Assembly: GCA_022843465.1 (NCBI GenBank)
Contig: JALHNO010000004.1
Location: 186,001 to 250,000 of the forward strand
DNA: 64,000 bases
Origin: Pseudomonadota bacterium
GTDB lineage: Bacteria; Pseudomonadota; Gammaproteobacteria; Xanthomonadales; Ahniellaceae
Direction of reading: 5' to 3'
In this document: positions 36,654-45,252 of the stretch, one piece after another
Layout of the letters: the number at the start of each line of letters is the position of its first letter
How positions within the stretch are numbered: position 1 is the stretch's first letter
Notes under the pieces: generated by a model
Told to the model about the DNA's origin: nothing
What the model saw: only the letters and a program-made list of their open reading frames with translations
Database searches by the model: none
Program-made: the position numbers and the translations under genes

Positions 36654-38081
36654 ATGAACAAACTTCCCATCCTGATCGCCGACGACCAGCCCGATGTCGC
36701 CGAGGCCTTGCGATTGCTGCTCAAATCGGAGTCACTGACCAGTCGGATCGTGCACGATCCGGGTGCGGCATTGGAGGCGGTCCGGAGTCAGCACTTCGCC
36801 TGTGCACTGCTCGATCTGAACTACAGCCGTGACACCACATCGGGCGCCGAGGGCCTCGAACTTATCGCGGCGATCCGCCGCGTCGACAGCCAAGTACCCA
36901 TTGTGGTGATGACCGCCTGGGGCACGATCGAACTGGCGGTCAAGGCGCTGCAGGCCGGTGCCGGCGATTTTGTCGAAAAGCCCTGGGAAAACCAGCGTCT
37001 GCTCAGCGTGCTGCGCAACCAGATTGCCCTCGGCGAAGCGGCGCGCGTGGTCGAGCGTCTGGATGCCGAGAACGCCTTGCTGCGGGTGGGCGAGGGTGGT
37101 GACGCCTTCATTGCCGAGTCCCCGGCCATGCGTCGGGTTCACGAACTGATCCGGCGGATCGCGCCCTCGGATGCCAATGTCCTGATACTCGGCGACAACG
37201 GCACCGGCAAGGGCGTGGTCGCGCAGCGCATCCATGAGGCATCGCGGCGCAGTCGTTGCGCGCTGATCAAGGTCAACATGGGCGGCATTCCCGAACAATT
37301 GTTCGAGAGCGAGATGTTCGGGCATATCAAGGGCGCGTTCACCGACGCCAAGAACGACCGGATCGGGCGCTTCGAACTTGCCGACGGCGGCAGCCTGTTC
37401 CTCGACGAGATCGGCAATATCCCGATGTCGCAGCAGCCCAAATTGCTGCGTGTGCTGGAAGACGGCGAACTCGAGCGCGTCGGCTCATCGCGCACCACGC
37501 GGGTCAATGTGCGCCTGATCTCGGCGACCAATGCCGACCTCGGCCGCGAAGTGTCGGCCGGACGCTTTCGCAAGGATCTGATGTTTCGCCTCAATACCGT
37601 TGAGATCCAGCTGCCGCCCTTGCGCGATCGCAGCGAGGATTTGCCCCTGCTCGCTGCGCATTTCCTGCAGGTCTACAGCGCGCGCTATCAGCGCGAGGGC
37701 ATGCGCATCGCGCCTTCCGCGCTGCGACAATTGCAGGCTTATGCCTGGCCGGGCAATGTCCGGGAATTCAGCCATGTCATCGAACGCGCTGTGCTGATGG
37801 CAGCGACCAGCCTGATCGAGGAATTCACCCTCAGCCAGTCTTCGTCTGCTGTCGACCCGGCCCCAGCGGCCGGCGCCCGTGCCGATTCTGCAGACGGCCA
37901 GGCTTCTCTGGCGGTGCCTGGAACCCAGGCGCCCACCATCGAACAGGCGGAAGAATCCCTGATCCGCAGCGCGCTTGAACGCAGCGCCGGCAATATCCAG
38001 AAGACGGCCGAGGCATTGGGCTTGAGTCGCGGCGCGCTGTACCGCAGGCTGGAAAAGTATGGCATTCGCGGCGCCCATTGA
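36654..38081 (+). CDS. NtrC-family sigma-54-dependent response regulator
   Basis: 475 residues, ATG 36654. Receiver domain with phospho-acceptor Asp54 (ALLDLNYSRD) and acidic pocket DD at 10-11. The central AAA+ domain has Walker A GDNGTGKG and FLDEIGNIP. The sigma-54 contact loop reads GAFTDA, against the usual GAFTGA. A Fis-type helix-turn-helix ends the protein (NIQKTAEALGLSRGALYRRL). It probably activates the -24/-12 promoter at 28884 and so the entire exporter operon, in partnership with the histidine kinase downstream. Confidence 0.92.
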   Translation: MNKLPILIADDQPDVAEALRLLLKSESLTSRIVHDPGAALEAVRSQHFACALLDLNYSRDTTSGAEGLELIAAIRRVDSQVPIVVMTAWGTIELAVKALQAGAGDFVEKPWENQRLLSVLRNQIALGEAARVVERLDAENALLRVGEGGDAFIAESPAMRRVHELIRRIAPSDANVLILGDNGTGKGVVAQRIHEASRRSRCALIKVNMGGIPEQLFESEMFGHIKGAFTDAKNDRIGRFELADGGSLFLDEIGNIPMSQQPKLLRVLEDGELERVGSSRTTRVNVRLISATNADLGREVSAGRFRKDLMFRLNTVEIQLPPLRDRSEDLPLLAAHFLQVYSARYQREGMRIAPSALRQLQAYAWPGNVREFSHVIERAVLMAATSLIEEFTLSQSSSAVDPAPAAGARADSADGQASLAVPGTQAPTIEQAEESLIRSALERSAGNIQKTAEALGLSRGALYRRLEKYGIRGAH

Positions 38082-38163
38082 TCTGCCACAAGCATCCAGG
38101 CAGCCAGTGTGCGGCGGCCGATCGGCGATCGCGGTTGCCGCCATGTTCCGGGTAGGCTGAGCC

Positions 38164-39537
38164 ATGAGCTTTACTTCCGGTTCCGATCCCAGGCTGGATC
38201 CCAGTCGACGCCTCGGCATGCAGTTCGAAACGCGCGTGCTGCTGGCCGCGCTGGCGATCCCTCTGCCCGCACTCGCTGGCATGTCGCTGTTGCTGCTGGT
38301 TCCGGCCTTGGCTCTGTATTGGCCTACTCTGCTCTTGCTGATTCTGCTGACTACCCTGGTGCTGGCTTTCAAGCTGCGCCATCTGGTGGTGTATCCACTG
38401 CATACGCTCAGCAATCTGCTGGAGGCACTGCGCGAGGGCGACTACAGCCTGCGTGGTTCGCGCGCTCGCCAGAGCGACGCCATCGGCGATGTGGTCTGGG
38501 AAGTCAATGCGCTTTCCGAAACTCTGCGGCAACAGCGACTGCGCGTCGAGGAAACCCTGAACCTGCTCAGCAAGGTGATGAGCGAAATCGACATCGCCGT
38601 GCTCACCTTCGATGAGGCGCGCTGCCTGCGCCTGATCAATGCCGCTGGCGCGCGCTTGCTGGCGCGTCCGGCAGCGGAGTTGATCGGACGCGATGCGGTT
38701 GAACTGGGCATGCTGGACTGCCTGGAGATCGAGCACGAGACCACGCTGGCGCGCAGCTTTCCGGGCGCCAGCGGCCGCTTTGGTCTGCGCCGGGTCGCCT
38801 TCCGGCAGGACGGCGTGCCGCATGAGCTGCTGGTGATCTCTGATCTCAGTCGCGCCCTGCGTCAGGAAGAACGCCAGGCCTGGCAGCGTCTGATCCGCGT
38901 GCTGGGACATGAACTGAACAACTCGCTGGCACCGATCCGATCGATGGCCGAAACCCTGGGCAGTATGGTGGTGCGCGATCCGCTGCCCGATGAATGGCAG
39001 GAAGACACCCGCGGCGGGCTCAATCTGATCCGCGATCGTGCCGACGCGCTTTCCCGATTCATGCTCGGCTATTCGGCGCTGGCACGGCTACCGGCGCCCG
39101 AGCGAAAGCCGGTGGCACTGGGTGAACTCGTGCAGCGCGCGGCGCTCTGGGAGCGACGCGTGACGGTGCGGGTTGAGCCTGGTCCGGAGCTGAGCATCCG
39201 TGCCGATGCCGATCAACTCGAACAGGCCCTGATCAACCTGATCAAGAACGCTGCCGAATCCATGCTCGGAAACTCCGTGTCCGCGCAGTCGTCCGAGGTA
39301 GTACTCGACTGGACCCAGGGCGCGCGCGGAGAGATCAGTATCCGAGTGCTCGATCGCGGCCCGGGTCTTGCCTCTAAGGAGAATCTGTTCGTTCCGTTCT
39401 TCACTACCAAGCCGGGTGGTTCCGGTGTCGGTCTGGTGCTGGCGCGTCAGGTCGCCGAGGCGCACGGCGGCAGCCTGAGCCTGGACAATCGCGAGGATGG
39501 TCCGGGCTGCGTGGCTTGTCTGCGACTGCAGCCCTGA
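38164..39537 (+). CDS. Membrane sensor histidine kinase (NtrY-like)
   Basis: 457 residues, ATG 38164. Two membrane helices close together at about 27-70 with nearly no periplasmic loop, so the signal is probably sensed in the membrane, as in kinases that monitor cell-envelope stress. A HAMP-like linker and a PAS-like domain (about 135-230) follow. The phospho-acceptor His lies in RVLGHELNNSLAPIRSM; ATPase boxes are NLIKNAAES, DRGPGL and GGSGVGLVLAR. It is the partner of the response regulator just upstream. Confidence 0.92.
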   Translation: MSFTSGSDPRLDPSRRLGMQFETRVLLAALAIPLPALAGMSLLLLVPALALYWPTLLLLILLTTLVLAFKLRHLVVYPLHTLSNLLEALREGDYSLRGSRARQSDAIGDVVWEVNALSETLRQQRLRVEETLNLLSKVMSEIDIAVLTFDEARCLRLINAAGARLLARPAAELIGRDAVELGMLDCLEIEHETTLARSFPGASGRFGLRRVAFRQDGVPHELLVISDLSRALRQEERQAWQRLIRVLGHELNNSLAPIRSMAETLGSMVVRDPLPDEWQEDTRGGLNLIRDRADALSRFMLGYSALARLPAPERKPVALGELVQRAALWERRVTVRVEPGPELSIRADADQLEQALINLIKNAAESMLGNSVSAQSSEVVLDWTQGARGEISIRVLDRGPGLASKENLFVPFFTTKPGGSGVGLVLARQVAEAHGGSLSLDNREDGPGCVACLRLQP

Positions 39538-39594
39538 GGATGATGGGCGGCTGCGCAGCGCCCTCCAGGTTGCTTCGACCAGCCGCTGCTGCGC

Positions 39595-40158
39595 TCAGGC
39601 GGGCTCCGCCAACAGGCTGCGAATCGCCGCTTCGATCGCCTTGGCCTGCTTGCTGTTTTCGTGCGTCTCACCGACAAAGCGATAGCGGATCCTGCCCTTG
39701 CGGTCGACCAGGTAGTACGCCGGCCAGTAGTGATTGTCGAGTGCGCGCCAGTAGCGCATGTCGTTGTCGATCATGATCGGGTGGCGGAGCTTGAACTCCA
39801 CGGCCTTGGCACGCACGGAACTGATCTTGCGTTCGCGATCGAACTCGGGGCTGTGGATGCCGATCAGCTGCAGTGGCTCCCCGGAGAATTTCTGTTCCAG
39901 CGCATTGAGCCAGGGAAACGAGCGATAGCAGTTCCAGCATTCAAAGGTCCAGACATCAACCAGCAAGACCTTGCCCCGCAGATCCTGGATGCTGAGCGGC
40001 ACGCTGTTGATCCATTGGTCGCTGGCCCGATGGCTGAACTCCGGCAGCGGCCTGGATGGAGAGATCTCCGTCGCCTGCAGACAGCCGACAAGCACCAGGC
40101 TGGCCAGTGTGAGCAGGATGCGGGTCGGGCGTAAGCGGATTCGGGACGGCAGCTGCAT
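39595..40158 (-). CDS. Thioredoxin-like lipoprotein (TlpA/redoxin family)
   Basis: 187 residues from ATG 40158; a longer in-frame start at 40215 would spoil the signal peptide. Lipobox LVGC at about 25 predicts a lipid-anchored periplasmic protein. The thioredoxin-fold active site is WTFECWNCYRSFPW, i.e. CWNC, and the cis-Pro segment is WPAYYLVDRKGRIRYRFVGE. The family reduces or transfers thiols in the periplasm, sometimes with cytochrome c maturation. No dsb or ccm gene is adjacent, so its client is unknown. Confidence 0.83.
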   Translation of the reverse strand: MQLPSRIRLRPTRILLTLASLVLVGCLQATEISPSRPLPEFSHRASDQWINSVPLSIQDLRGKVLLVDVWTFECWNCYRSFPWLNALEQKFSGEPLQLIGIHSPEFDRERKISSVRAKAVEFKLRHPIMIDNDMRYWRALDNHYWPAYYLVDRKGRIRYRFVGETHENSKQAKAIEAAIRSLLAEPA

Positions 40159-40230
40159 CGCATTCTCCGGTTGTTGAATTCGGAGACCGGACTGGCGGCC
40201 GTCATATTGCAGCACTGACGTTGCGCGAAC

Positions 40231-40797
40231 TCAGGCGCGCCCGGAAAACTCTCCGGTTTCGGTATTCACCCAGACCTTCTCGCCGTTGACGATGTACTCG
40301 GGCACCTGGATTTCCAGCCCGGTGCTGAGCTTGGCTGGCTTGCTGCGCTTGGTCGCGGAGGCACCCTTGAGCTCGGGCGGCGTATCGACGACTTCCATCA
40401 CCACCGACTGCGGCATCTGCAGAGCCACCGGGTCGCCATCGATCAGCACGATCTGCGCTTCTTCGAGGCCCTCGGTAATGAATCCAACGGCATCGCCCAG
40501 GGCCGGCGGATCGAGCATATACGGGGTGTAGTCCTCGGCATCGAGGAACACATAGGCATCGCCGTCCATGTACGAGAAGGTCACCGGACGGCGCGTCAGA
40601 TCGACTTCATCCAGCACATCCTCGGCGCGCAGGCTGAGGTCGAGCCTGGTGTTGCCCGGCACGCTGTACAGCGCGAAGCGATAGGTCGTATTGCCGCCGC
40701 GGGCGGTCGGTGAACTCTTCTCCACCGAATGCACGCGCCAGGTCTGCTTGTTGTGGGCAACCACATTGCCCTTCTTGATGTCGTAGGCCTTCAACAT
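40231..40797 (-). CDS. yeiP: Elongation factor P-like protein EfpL (YeiP)
   Basis: 188 residues, ATG 40797. Three beta-barrel domains of the EF-P/eIF5A type. Domain I has [13 protein letters not shown] and the tip loop [14 protein letters not shown]. The tip carries Arg where canonical EF-P has the modified Lys, as in EfpL/YeiP. Domain III ends with [22 protein letters not shown], the normal EF-P C-terminus. It helps ribosomes past difficult proline-containing stretches. It is a single gene here, 25 bases from the SDR gene that starts upstream on the same strand, possibly cotranscribed. Confidence 0.93.
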   Translation of the reverse strand: MLKAYDIKKGNVVAHNKQTWRVHSVEKSSPTARGGNTTYRFALYSVPGNTRLDLSLRAEDVLDEVDLTRRPVTFSYMDGDAYVFLDAEDYTPYMLDPPALGDAVGFITEGLEEAQIVLIDGDPVALQMPQSVVMEVVDTPPELKGASATKRSKPAKLSTGLEIQVPEYIVNGEKVWVNTETGEFSGRA

Positions 40798-40821
40798 GTT
40801 GTCGATCTCGTTGCTGGATTG

Positions 40822-41589
40822 TTATTTCGGCTGCAGCCGGATGGCGCCGTCGACACGCAGGGTGCTGCCATTGATGTAGCGATTGCCGATGACGAAGGCC
40901 ACAGTCTGGGCGAATTCCTCCGGCTTGCCGAGGCGCGAGGGGTAGGGCACCTGGGCACACAGCGATTCGTACACGGCCGGTGGCATGCCGTCGACCATCG
41001 GGGTGTGGAATACCCCAGGTGCCACGGTGGCCACGCGCACGCCGATCCGGGCGAATTCGCGCGCCATCGGCAGGGTCATTGAAACCACGCCACCCTTGGA
41101 GGCTGAGTAGGCGCACTGACCGATCTGGCCCTCGAATGCCGCAATGGAAGCGGTGTTGATGATCACGCCGCGTTCGCCATCCTCGCCGGGCGCGTTGTGC
41201 TGCATCAGATTGGCCGCTGCCTTGGCGATGTTGAACGAGCCGATCAGATTGACCCGCACCGTGGTCTCGAATTGCGAGAGCTTCATCGGGCCTTCCTTGC
41301 CCAGCACGCGGCCGGCACCCAGGATGCCGGCACAGCTGATCGCTGCATTCAAGCCACCCATCGCGCTGGACGCCTGTTCCATCGCCGCGGTGACGGCGGA
41401 TTCGTCGCTGACATCGACCGCCAGAAAGTGCGCGGCGGCACCAAGCTCGGCCGCTGCCGACTGGCCGCGATCAGCGTTGACATCGAAAAGGCAGACCTTG
41501 CCGCCATTGCGTACCACATGCTGCGCCACGGCATAGCCAAGCCCGGAGGCGCCCCCGGTGATGACCGCACGAACCTGGTGCAATTCCAT
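40822..41589 (-). CDS. Short-chain dehydrogenase (17-beta-HSD10/3-hydroxyacyl-CoA dehydrogenase type 2-like)
   Basis: 255 residues, ATG 41589. Rossmann NAD site TGGASGLGYAVA, NAG-like motif ISCAGILGAGRV, catalytic Ser in INTASIAAFEGQIGQ and YSASK (Tyr and Lys). The AFEGQIGQCAYSASKGG segment and VAPGVFHTPM are typical of HADH2-like enzymes oxidising 3-hydroxyacyl-CoA in branched-chain acid breakdown. No other catabolic gene is beside it, so the substrate is a family-based guess. Confidence 0.9.
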   Translation of the reverse strand: MELHQVRAVITGGASGLGYAVAQHVVRNGGKVCLFDVNADRGQSAAAELGAAAHFLAVDVSDESAVTAAMEQASSAMGGLNAAISCAGILGAGRVLGKEGPMKLSQFETTVRVNLIGSFNIAKAAANLMQHNAPGEDGERGVIINTASIAAFEGQIGQCAYSASKGGVVSMTLPMAREFARIGVRVATVAPGVFHTPMVDGMPPAVYESLCAQVPYPSRLGKPEEFAQTVAFVIGNRYINGSTLRVDGAIRLQPK

Positions 41590-41779
41590 AGTGCTCTCCA
41601 GAAAAGTTGCGCATTATGCCCGAGCCGTTGACCAGCGGCGATTCGGCGCCGCGCGCCGTTGCCCAGCGATCTCGGCGCGGCCGCCAGACTTCAACGCAAA
41701 CTGCTGGGCCGCAAAGGGAAATTGAACGGTCGCCGTGGTAACTTTGGCATTGTGCATCGTGTCATGCGGGAGACTGACC

Positions 41780-43792
41780 ATGTCATCCAAGCGCTTCTCC
41801 GGAGCTGTTCTCGCCATCGTTCTGGCGCTGCCTGTCGCTGCCGCGACGCCCGATCAGCCCCTGCAGCTCGAGACCGGCCAGGTCCCGCTGCATGAGCCCT
41901 GGCTGGTCAACGGCGGCGAGTTCAAGATCCGCTTCAATCAGGAACTGCTGAGCGCGCATGGCATCACCGCACACGGCGCCGAACCGACGCCCGCCCAGGG
42001 ACCGGTCGACGAGGAGTTCGCACGCTTCGCCCTGGTACCGGCCGAGGGGCTGCAATTCAATGCGCCCGAGGGCGGTTTTGATCGCTTCACCGGCGGCGCA
42101 CTGGGGCTCGCGGGTGGCTTTGCGCTGAGCCTGCCGGGCGACAACCGTATCAGCTATCAGCAGGCACGTCTGCGCTTCAATGCAGCCGCGCCGACGCGAC
42201 TGGATCTGATCAGCGACGATGGTCGCGCCTGGTTCTACATCAATCATCTGATGTACAAGATGGTCGATGACTACAGCGGGTTCTTTGTTCGCAGTGCCGA
42301 TCTGCGCGCCAGTGCCGCGCTGGCAAAGCGACTGGGTGCGCCCGAGTTGGCCGATCAGTACATCGGCGAGATCAAGCTGCGTGCCGAAGTAGTGGCGCGC
42401 CCCGAGGGGTTCATCAAGCCGGATGCCAAGGCGTTGCTGGCCTGTCCCGATTTCCACGGTACGCCCTTCACGGGCGCTGGCGGCGGCACCTACCAAGCCG
42501 ATGTGCTGATGGAGTCCTACAGCATGTCGGCCACCCGCTGCCGGCGCAGTGATGGCAGCAGTCCCTGTGATGGCAGCGGCGCCGATGATGGCGAGGTCGT
42601 GTTCACGCCGAGTTCCAGCCTGCGCAATTCCAACAAGCCCAATACTGCCGACGTGCCCTGGTACGAGAAGTTCACCACCAGTCCGTTCGATTTTCCATAC
42701 GAGGGCAATGACCAGCATCCGTACCTGATCTGGAACATGTACCGCATCGTCGACGATCAGCTGGAGCAGATCGGTGCCTCGGGCGTGAAGCATGCCTTTC
42801 TGACCACCAATGGGGGCTGTGCTGCCGGGGCCTGTACCGGGGGTGGGCATATCCTCGGCAAGAACTGCGGCGATACCTATGGCACCGGCAACAATGACGG
42901 TTCCAGCAGCCTGGGACCAAGAAGCGAGTTGATTCCGGCGCGGGGCCAGTGGGCGCGCTGTGGCTCGATCTTCGATCCCGACTGCAATGGTGTGCAGAAC
43001 AGCTCGGGCAATACCAGTTACTCGCAGCGAATGATCGTGCGCGAGTCGAAGATGACGCCGGTGCCGGGAGCATTGTCGACACAGTACTTCTCGGAGTCCT
43101 GGTACATCGTCCAGGACGACATCAATATCTACAACACGATGGCGCATCGCACGATGGCGCCGAGCAGCAGTGGCAGCGCCTGGTCGCCCGGCGCCCAGGG
43201 CAGCTTCGTGCTCGGGCCGGTGGTCAATGCCTGGGTTGACCCACTGACCAACCCGACACGCAATATCGAACTGGCCTCGGCCGAAGGGCATAGCCGCGTT
43301 GCCGTGAAGGCCACCGCGCTGACAGCGTGTCCGGCGGCTTCGGGTCTGGTCGGTACCTGCTACCGCTACGACTACGTGGTCAACAATCTCGATTTCGCCC
43401 GCGTCGCCTACATGCCTGCGCCCAACAATGTCGGGCCGAATCTCGGCATCGTCAGCAGCCAGGGGTTCAACTCGTTCCGGCTCGATCTCGGCTCGGAAGT
43501 GGCAATCTGGGTTGACCCCGTTGCGCACTTTGCCGATATCGACATCGATGCCGGCAACAACTGGTCGGTGCAAACGGCTTCCGAGTCGATCGCCTGGATC
43601 GCTCCGGTCAGCGGCAACGAGTTGAACTGGGGCAAACTTTTCCGGTTCTCCTTGGTGACGACGGCAGCGCCGAACCCGGCCTTCACCCGCCGTGTCTACC
43701 TGGACGTGAACCCAGCCGACGAGGCCGTCGATTTTGTCGGTCGACTGATGGTGCCCAATGTTGGCACCCTGTTCTTCAGCGACTTCGAGTAG
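41780..43792 (+). CDS. Large secreted protein of unknown function with FxSDFE tail
   Basis: 670 residues from ATG 41780 (MSSKRFSGAVLAIVLALPVAAA, signal peptide); GGGAG lies nearby. I do not recognise the family. Visible: a compact N-terminal region up to 210, a cysteine-containing glycine-rich centre (GGCAAGACTGGGHILGKNCG), and a C-terminal beta-rich part. The final residues are GTLFFSDFE, a short aromatic/acidic tail also seen in the protein at 45253. It may be processed or sorted at this tail. Functions such as adhesion or an extracellular enzyme cannot be decided. Confidence 0.7.
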   Translation: MSSKRFSGAVLAIVLALPVAAATPDQPLQLETGQVPLHEPWLVNGGEFKIRFNQELLSAHGITAHGAEPTPAQGPVDEEFARFALVPAEGLQFNAPEGGFDRFTGGALGLAGGFALSLPGDNRISYQQARLRFNAAAPTRLDLISDDGRAWFYINHLMYKMVDDYSGFFVRSADLRASAALAKRLGAPELADQYIGEIKLRAEVVARPEGFIKPDAKALLACPDFHGTPFTGAGGGTYQADVLMESYSMSATRCRRSDGSSPCDGSGADDGEVVFTPSSSLRNSNKPNTADVPWYEKFTTSPFDFPYEGNDQHPYLIWNMYRIVDDQLEQIGASGVKHAFLTTNGGCAAGACTGGGHILGKNCGDTYGTGNNDGSSSLGPRSELIPARGQWARCGSIFDPDCNGVQNSSGNTSYSQRMIVRESKMTPVPGALSTQYFSESWYIVQDDINIYNTMAHRTMAPSSSGSAWSPGAQGSFVLGPVVNAWVDPLTNPTRNIELASAEGHSRVAVKATALTACPAASGLVGTCYRYDYVVNNLDFARVAYMPAPNNVGPNLGIVSSQGFNSFRLDLGSEVAIWVDPVAHFADIDIDAGNNWSVQTASESIAWIAPVSGNELNWGKLFRFSLVTTAAPNPAFTRRVYLDVNPADEAVDFVGRLMVPNVGTLFFSDFE

Positions 43793-43851
43793 CGCGTCCC
43801 GATCCGCAGACAGCAGAGAGAGTCTTTACCACTCGTACCAGGAGGTTTCCG

Positions 43852-44304
43852 ATGTACCGACACATCGCAGTGGCCATTGATGGCGGCGAACTTTCCGCAC
43901 GCGCGGTATCCGCTGGCGCGCAGCTTGCCAAGTCGCTCGGCGCACGCCTCTCGCTGATCTGGGTGGCCGAGCCGTACGCGCCCCAGGTGCTTGCGATCGT
44001 GCCGTATCCCTTCGTGCCGGTGATCAGCGATGAGGAGTTCGGTGCCCAGGTCGATGAGATTGCGGCGCGTCTGTTCGCCGAGGCCAGTGCCACTGCGCGT
44101 GCCCATGGCATCGACGAGGTCCATTGCGAACGGGCGACCGCAGTGGCCCCCTACAAGGGCCTGCTCGAAGCTGCCGAGCGGCTGCAGGCCGACCTGCTGG
44201 TGATGGCCTCGCACGGTCGCCGCGGTATCGGCGCCATGGTGCTGGGCAGCGAAACCCAGAAGGTACTGACGCATTCGAGTATTCCGGTCCTGGTGATCCG
44301 CTGA
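43852..44304 (+). CDS. Universal stress protein (UspA family)
   Basis: 150 residues, ATG 43852 with AGGAGG nine bases upstream. A single Usp domain: MYRHIAVAIDGGELSARAV opens the alpha/beta fold, and the nucleotide-binding motif is ASHGRRGIGAMVLGSETQKV (G-2x-G-9x-G-S/T), so it is of the ATP-binding type. C-terminal IPVLVIR is typical. Such proteins accumulate under stress or slow growth. Confidence 0.93.
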   Translation: MYRHIAVAIDGGELSARAVSAGAQLAKSLGARLSLIWVAEPYAPQVLAIVPYPFVPVISDEEFGAQVDEIAARLFAEASATARAHGIDEVHCERATAVAPYKGLLEAAERLQADLLVMASHGRRGIGAMVLGSETQKVLTHSSIPVLVIR

Positions 44305-44406
44305 CCGGCAGCAGCGCGCGATCGCCATGCTGCTGCGATCCCGGCATGGTCGCGCAGCCGATCAGCCGGTAAAGTGCGCCACTTCCCGCACCGACGGCTG
44401 ACCCGA

Positions 44407-45111
44407 ATGACCACGCCCCGCAACGCGCCCATCACGATTGCTCCCAGCCTGCTTTCGGCCGACTTCGCCCGCCTCGGTGAAGAGGTGCGTGCTGTGCTCG
44501 CCGCCGGAGCCGACTGGATTCATTTCGATGTGATGGACAATCACTACGTGCCCAACCTGACCGTGGGCCCGCTGGTCTGTGAAGCCATCAAGCTCCACGT
44601 CGGCGCGCATCTGATCGATGTCCATCTGATGGTTGAGCCGGTTGATGCGATCGTGCCGATGTTCGCCCGGGCCGGCGCCGGCGTGATTTCGTTTCATCCC
44701 GAGGCCTCGCGCCATGTTGATCGCACACTGGCCCTGATCCGCGACCACGGCTGCCTTGCCGGTCTGGTGTTCAATCCGGCGACGCCGCTGCATTGGCTCG
44801 ATCATGTGATGGACAAGCTCGATCTGATCCTGCTGATGTCGGTGAATCCCGGCTTCGGTGGCCAGTCGTTCATTCCGTCCACGCTCGCCAAGCTGCGCGA
44901 AGTACGCACCCGCATCGACCGCCACGTTGCAGCCGGTGGCCAGCCGATCAAGCTGGAAGTCGATGGCGGCGTCAAGCCGGACAATATCCGCAGCATCGCC
45001 GCCGCTGGCGCCGACACCTTTGTCGCCGGCTCCGCAATTTTTGGCAAGCCGGACTACGCCGCCGTGATCAAGGAAATGCGGACGCAGGCAGCTGCCAATT
45101 TCCTCGGCTGA
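44407..45111 (+). CDS. rpe: Ribulose-phosphate 3-epimerase
   Basis: 234 residues from ATG 44407. Interconverts ribulose-5-phosphate and xylulose-5-phosphate. TIM-barrel signatures are all present: [28 protein letters not shown] (metal His and Asp), [15 protein letters not shown] and [11 protein letters not shown] with the catalytic Asp. A weak hairpin (45118-45130) follows. In many Proteobacteria rpe lies near trpE or gph, but not here. Confidence 0.96.
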   Translation: MTTPRNAPITIAPSLLSADFARLGEEVRAVLAAGADWIHFDVMDNHYVPNLTVGPLVCEAIKLHVGAHLIDVHLMVEPVDAIVPMFARAGAGVISFHPEASRHVDRTLALIRDHGCLAGLVFNPATPLHWLDHVMDKLDLILLMSVNPGFGGQSFIPSTLAKLREVRTRIDRHVAAGGQPIKLEVDGGVKPDNIRSIAAAGADTFVAGSAIFGKPDYAAVIKEMRTQAAANFLG

Positions 45112-45252
45112 GCCACCAGACCGAAGGTCTCGTGCAACGTAACAATGTTTTCCTCACAAGGCGCTCGATTTGATCTCGCCCGGGGGTTTTTCCCGACAGT
45201 TGTGGCCCCATCTGAATGCTACGGTGGGCTTACACACTGCGGGATATGGACC

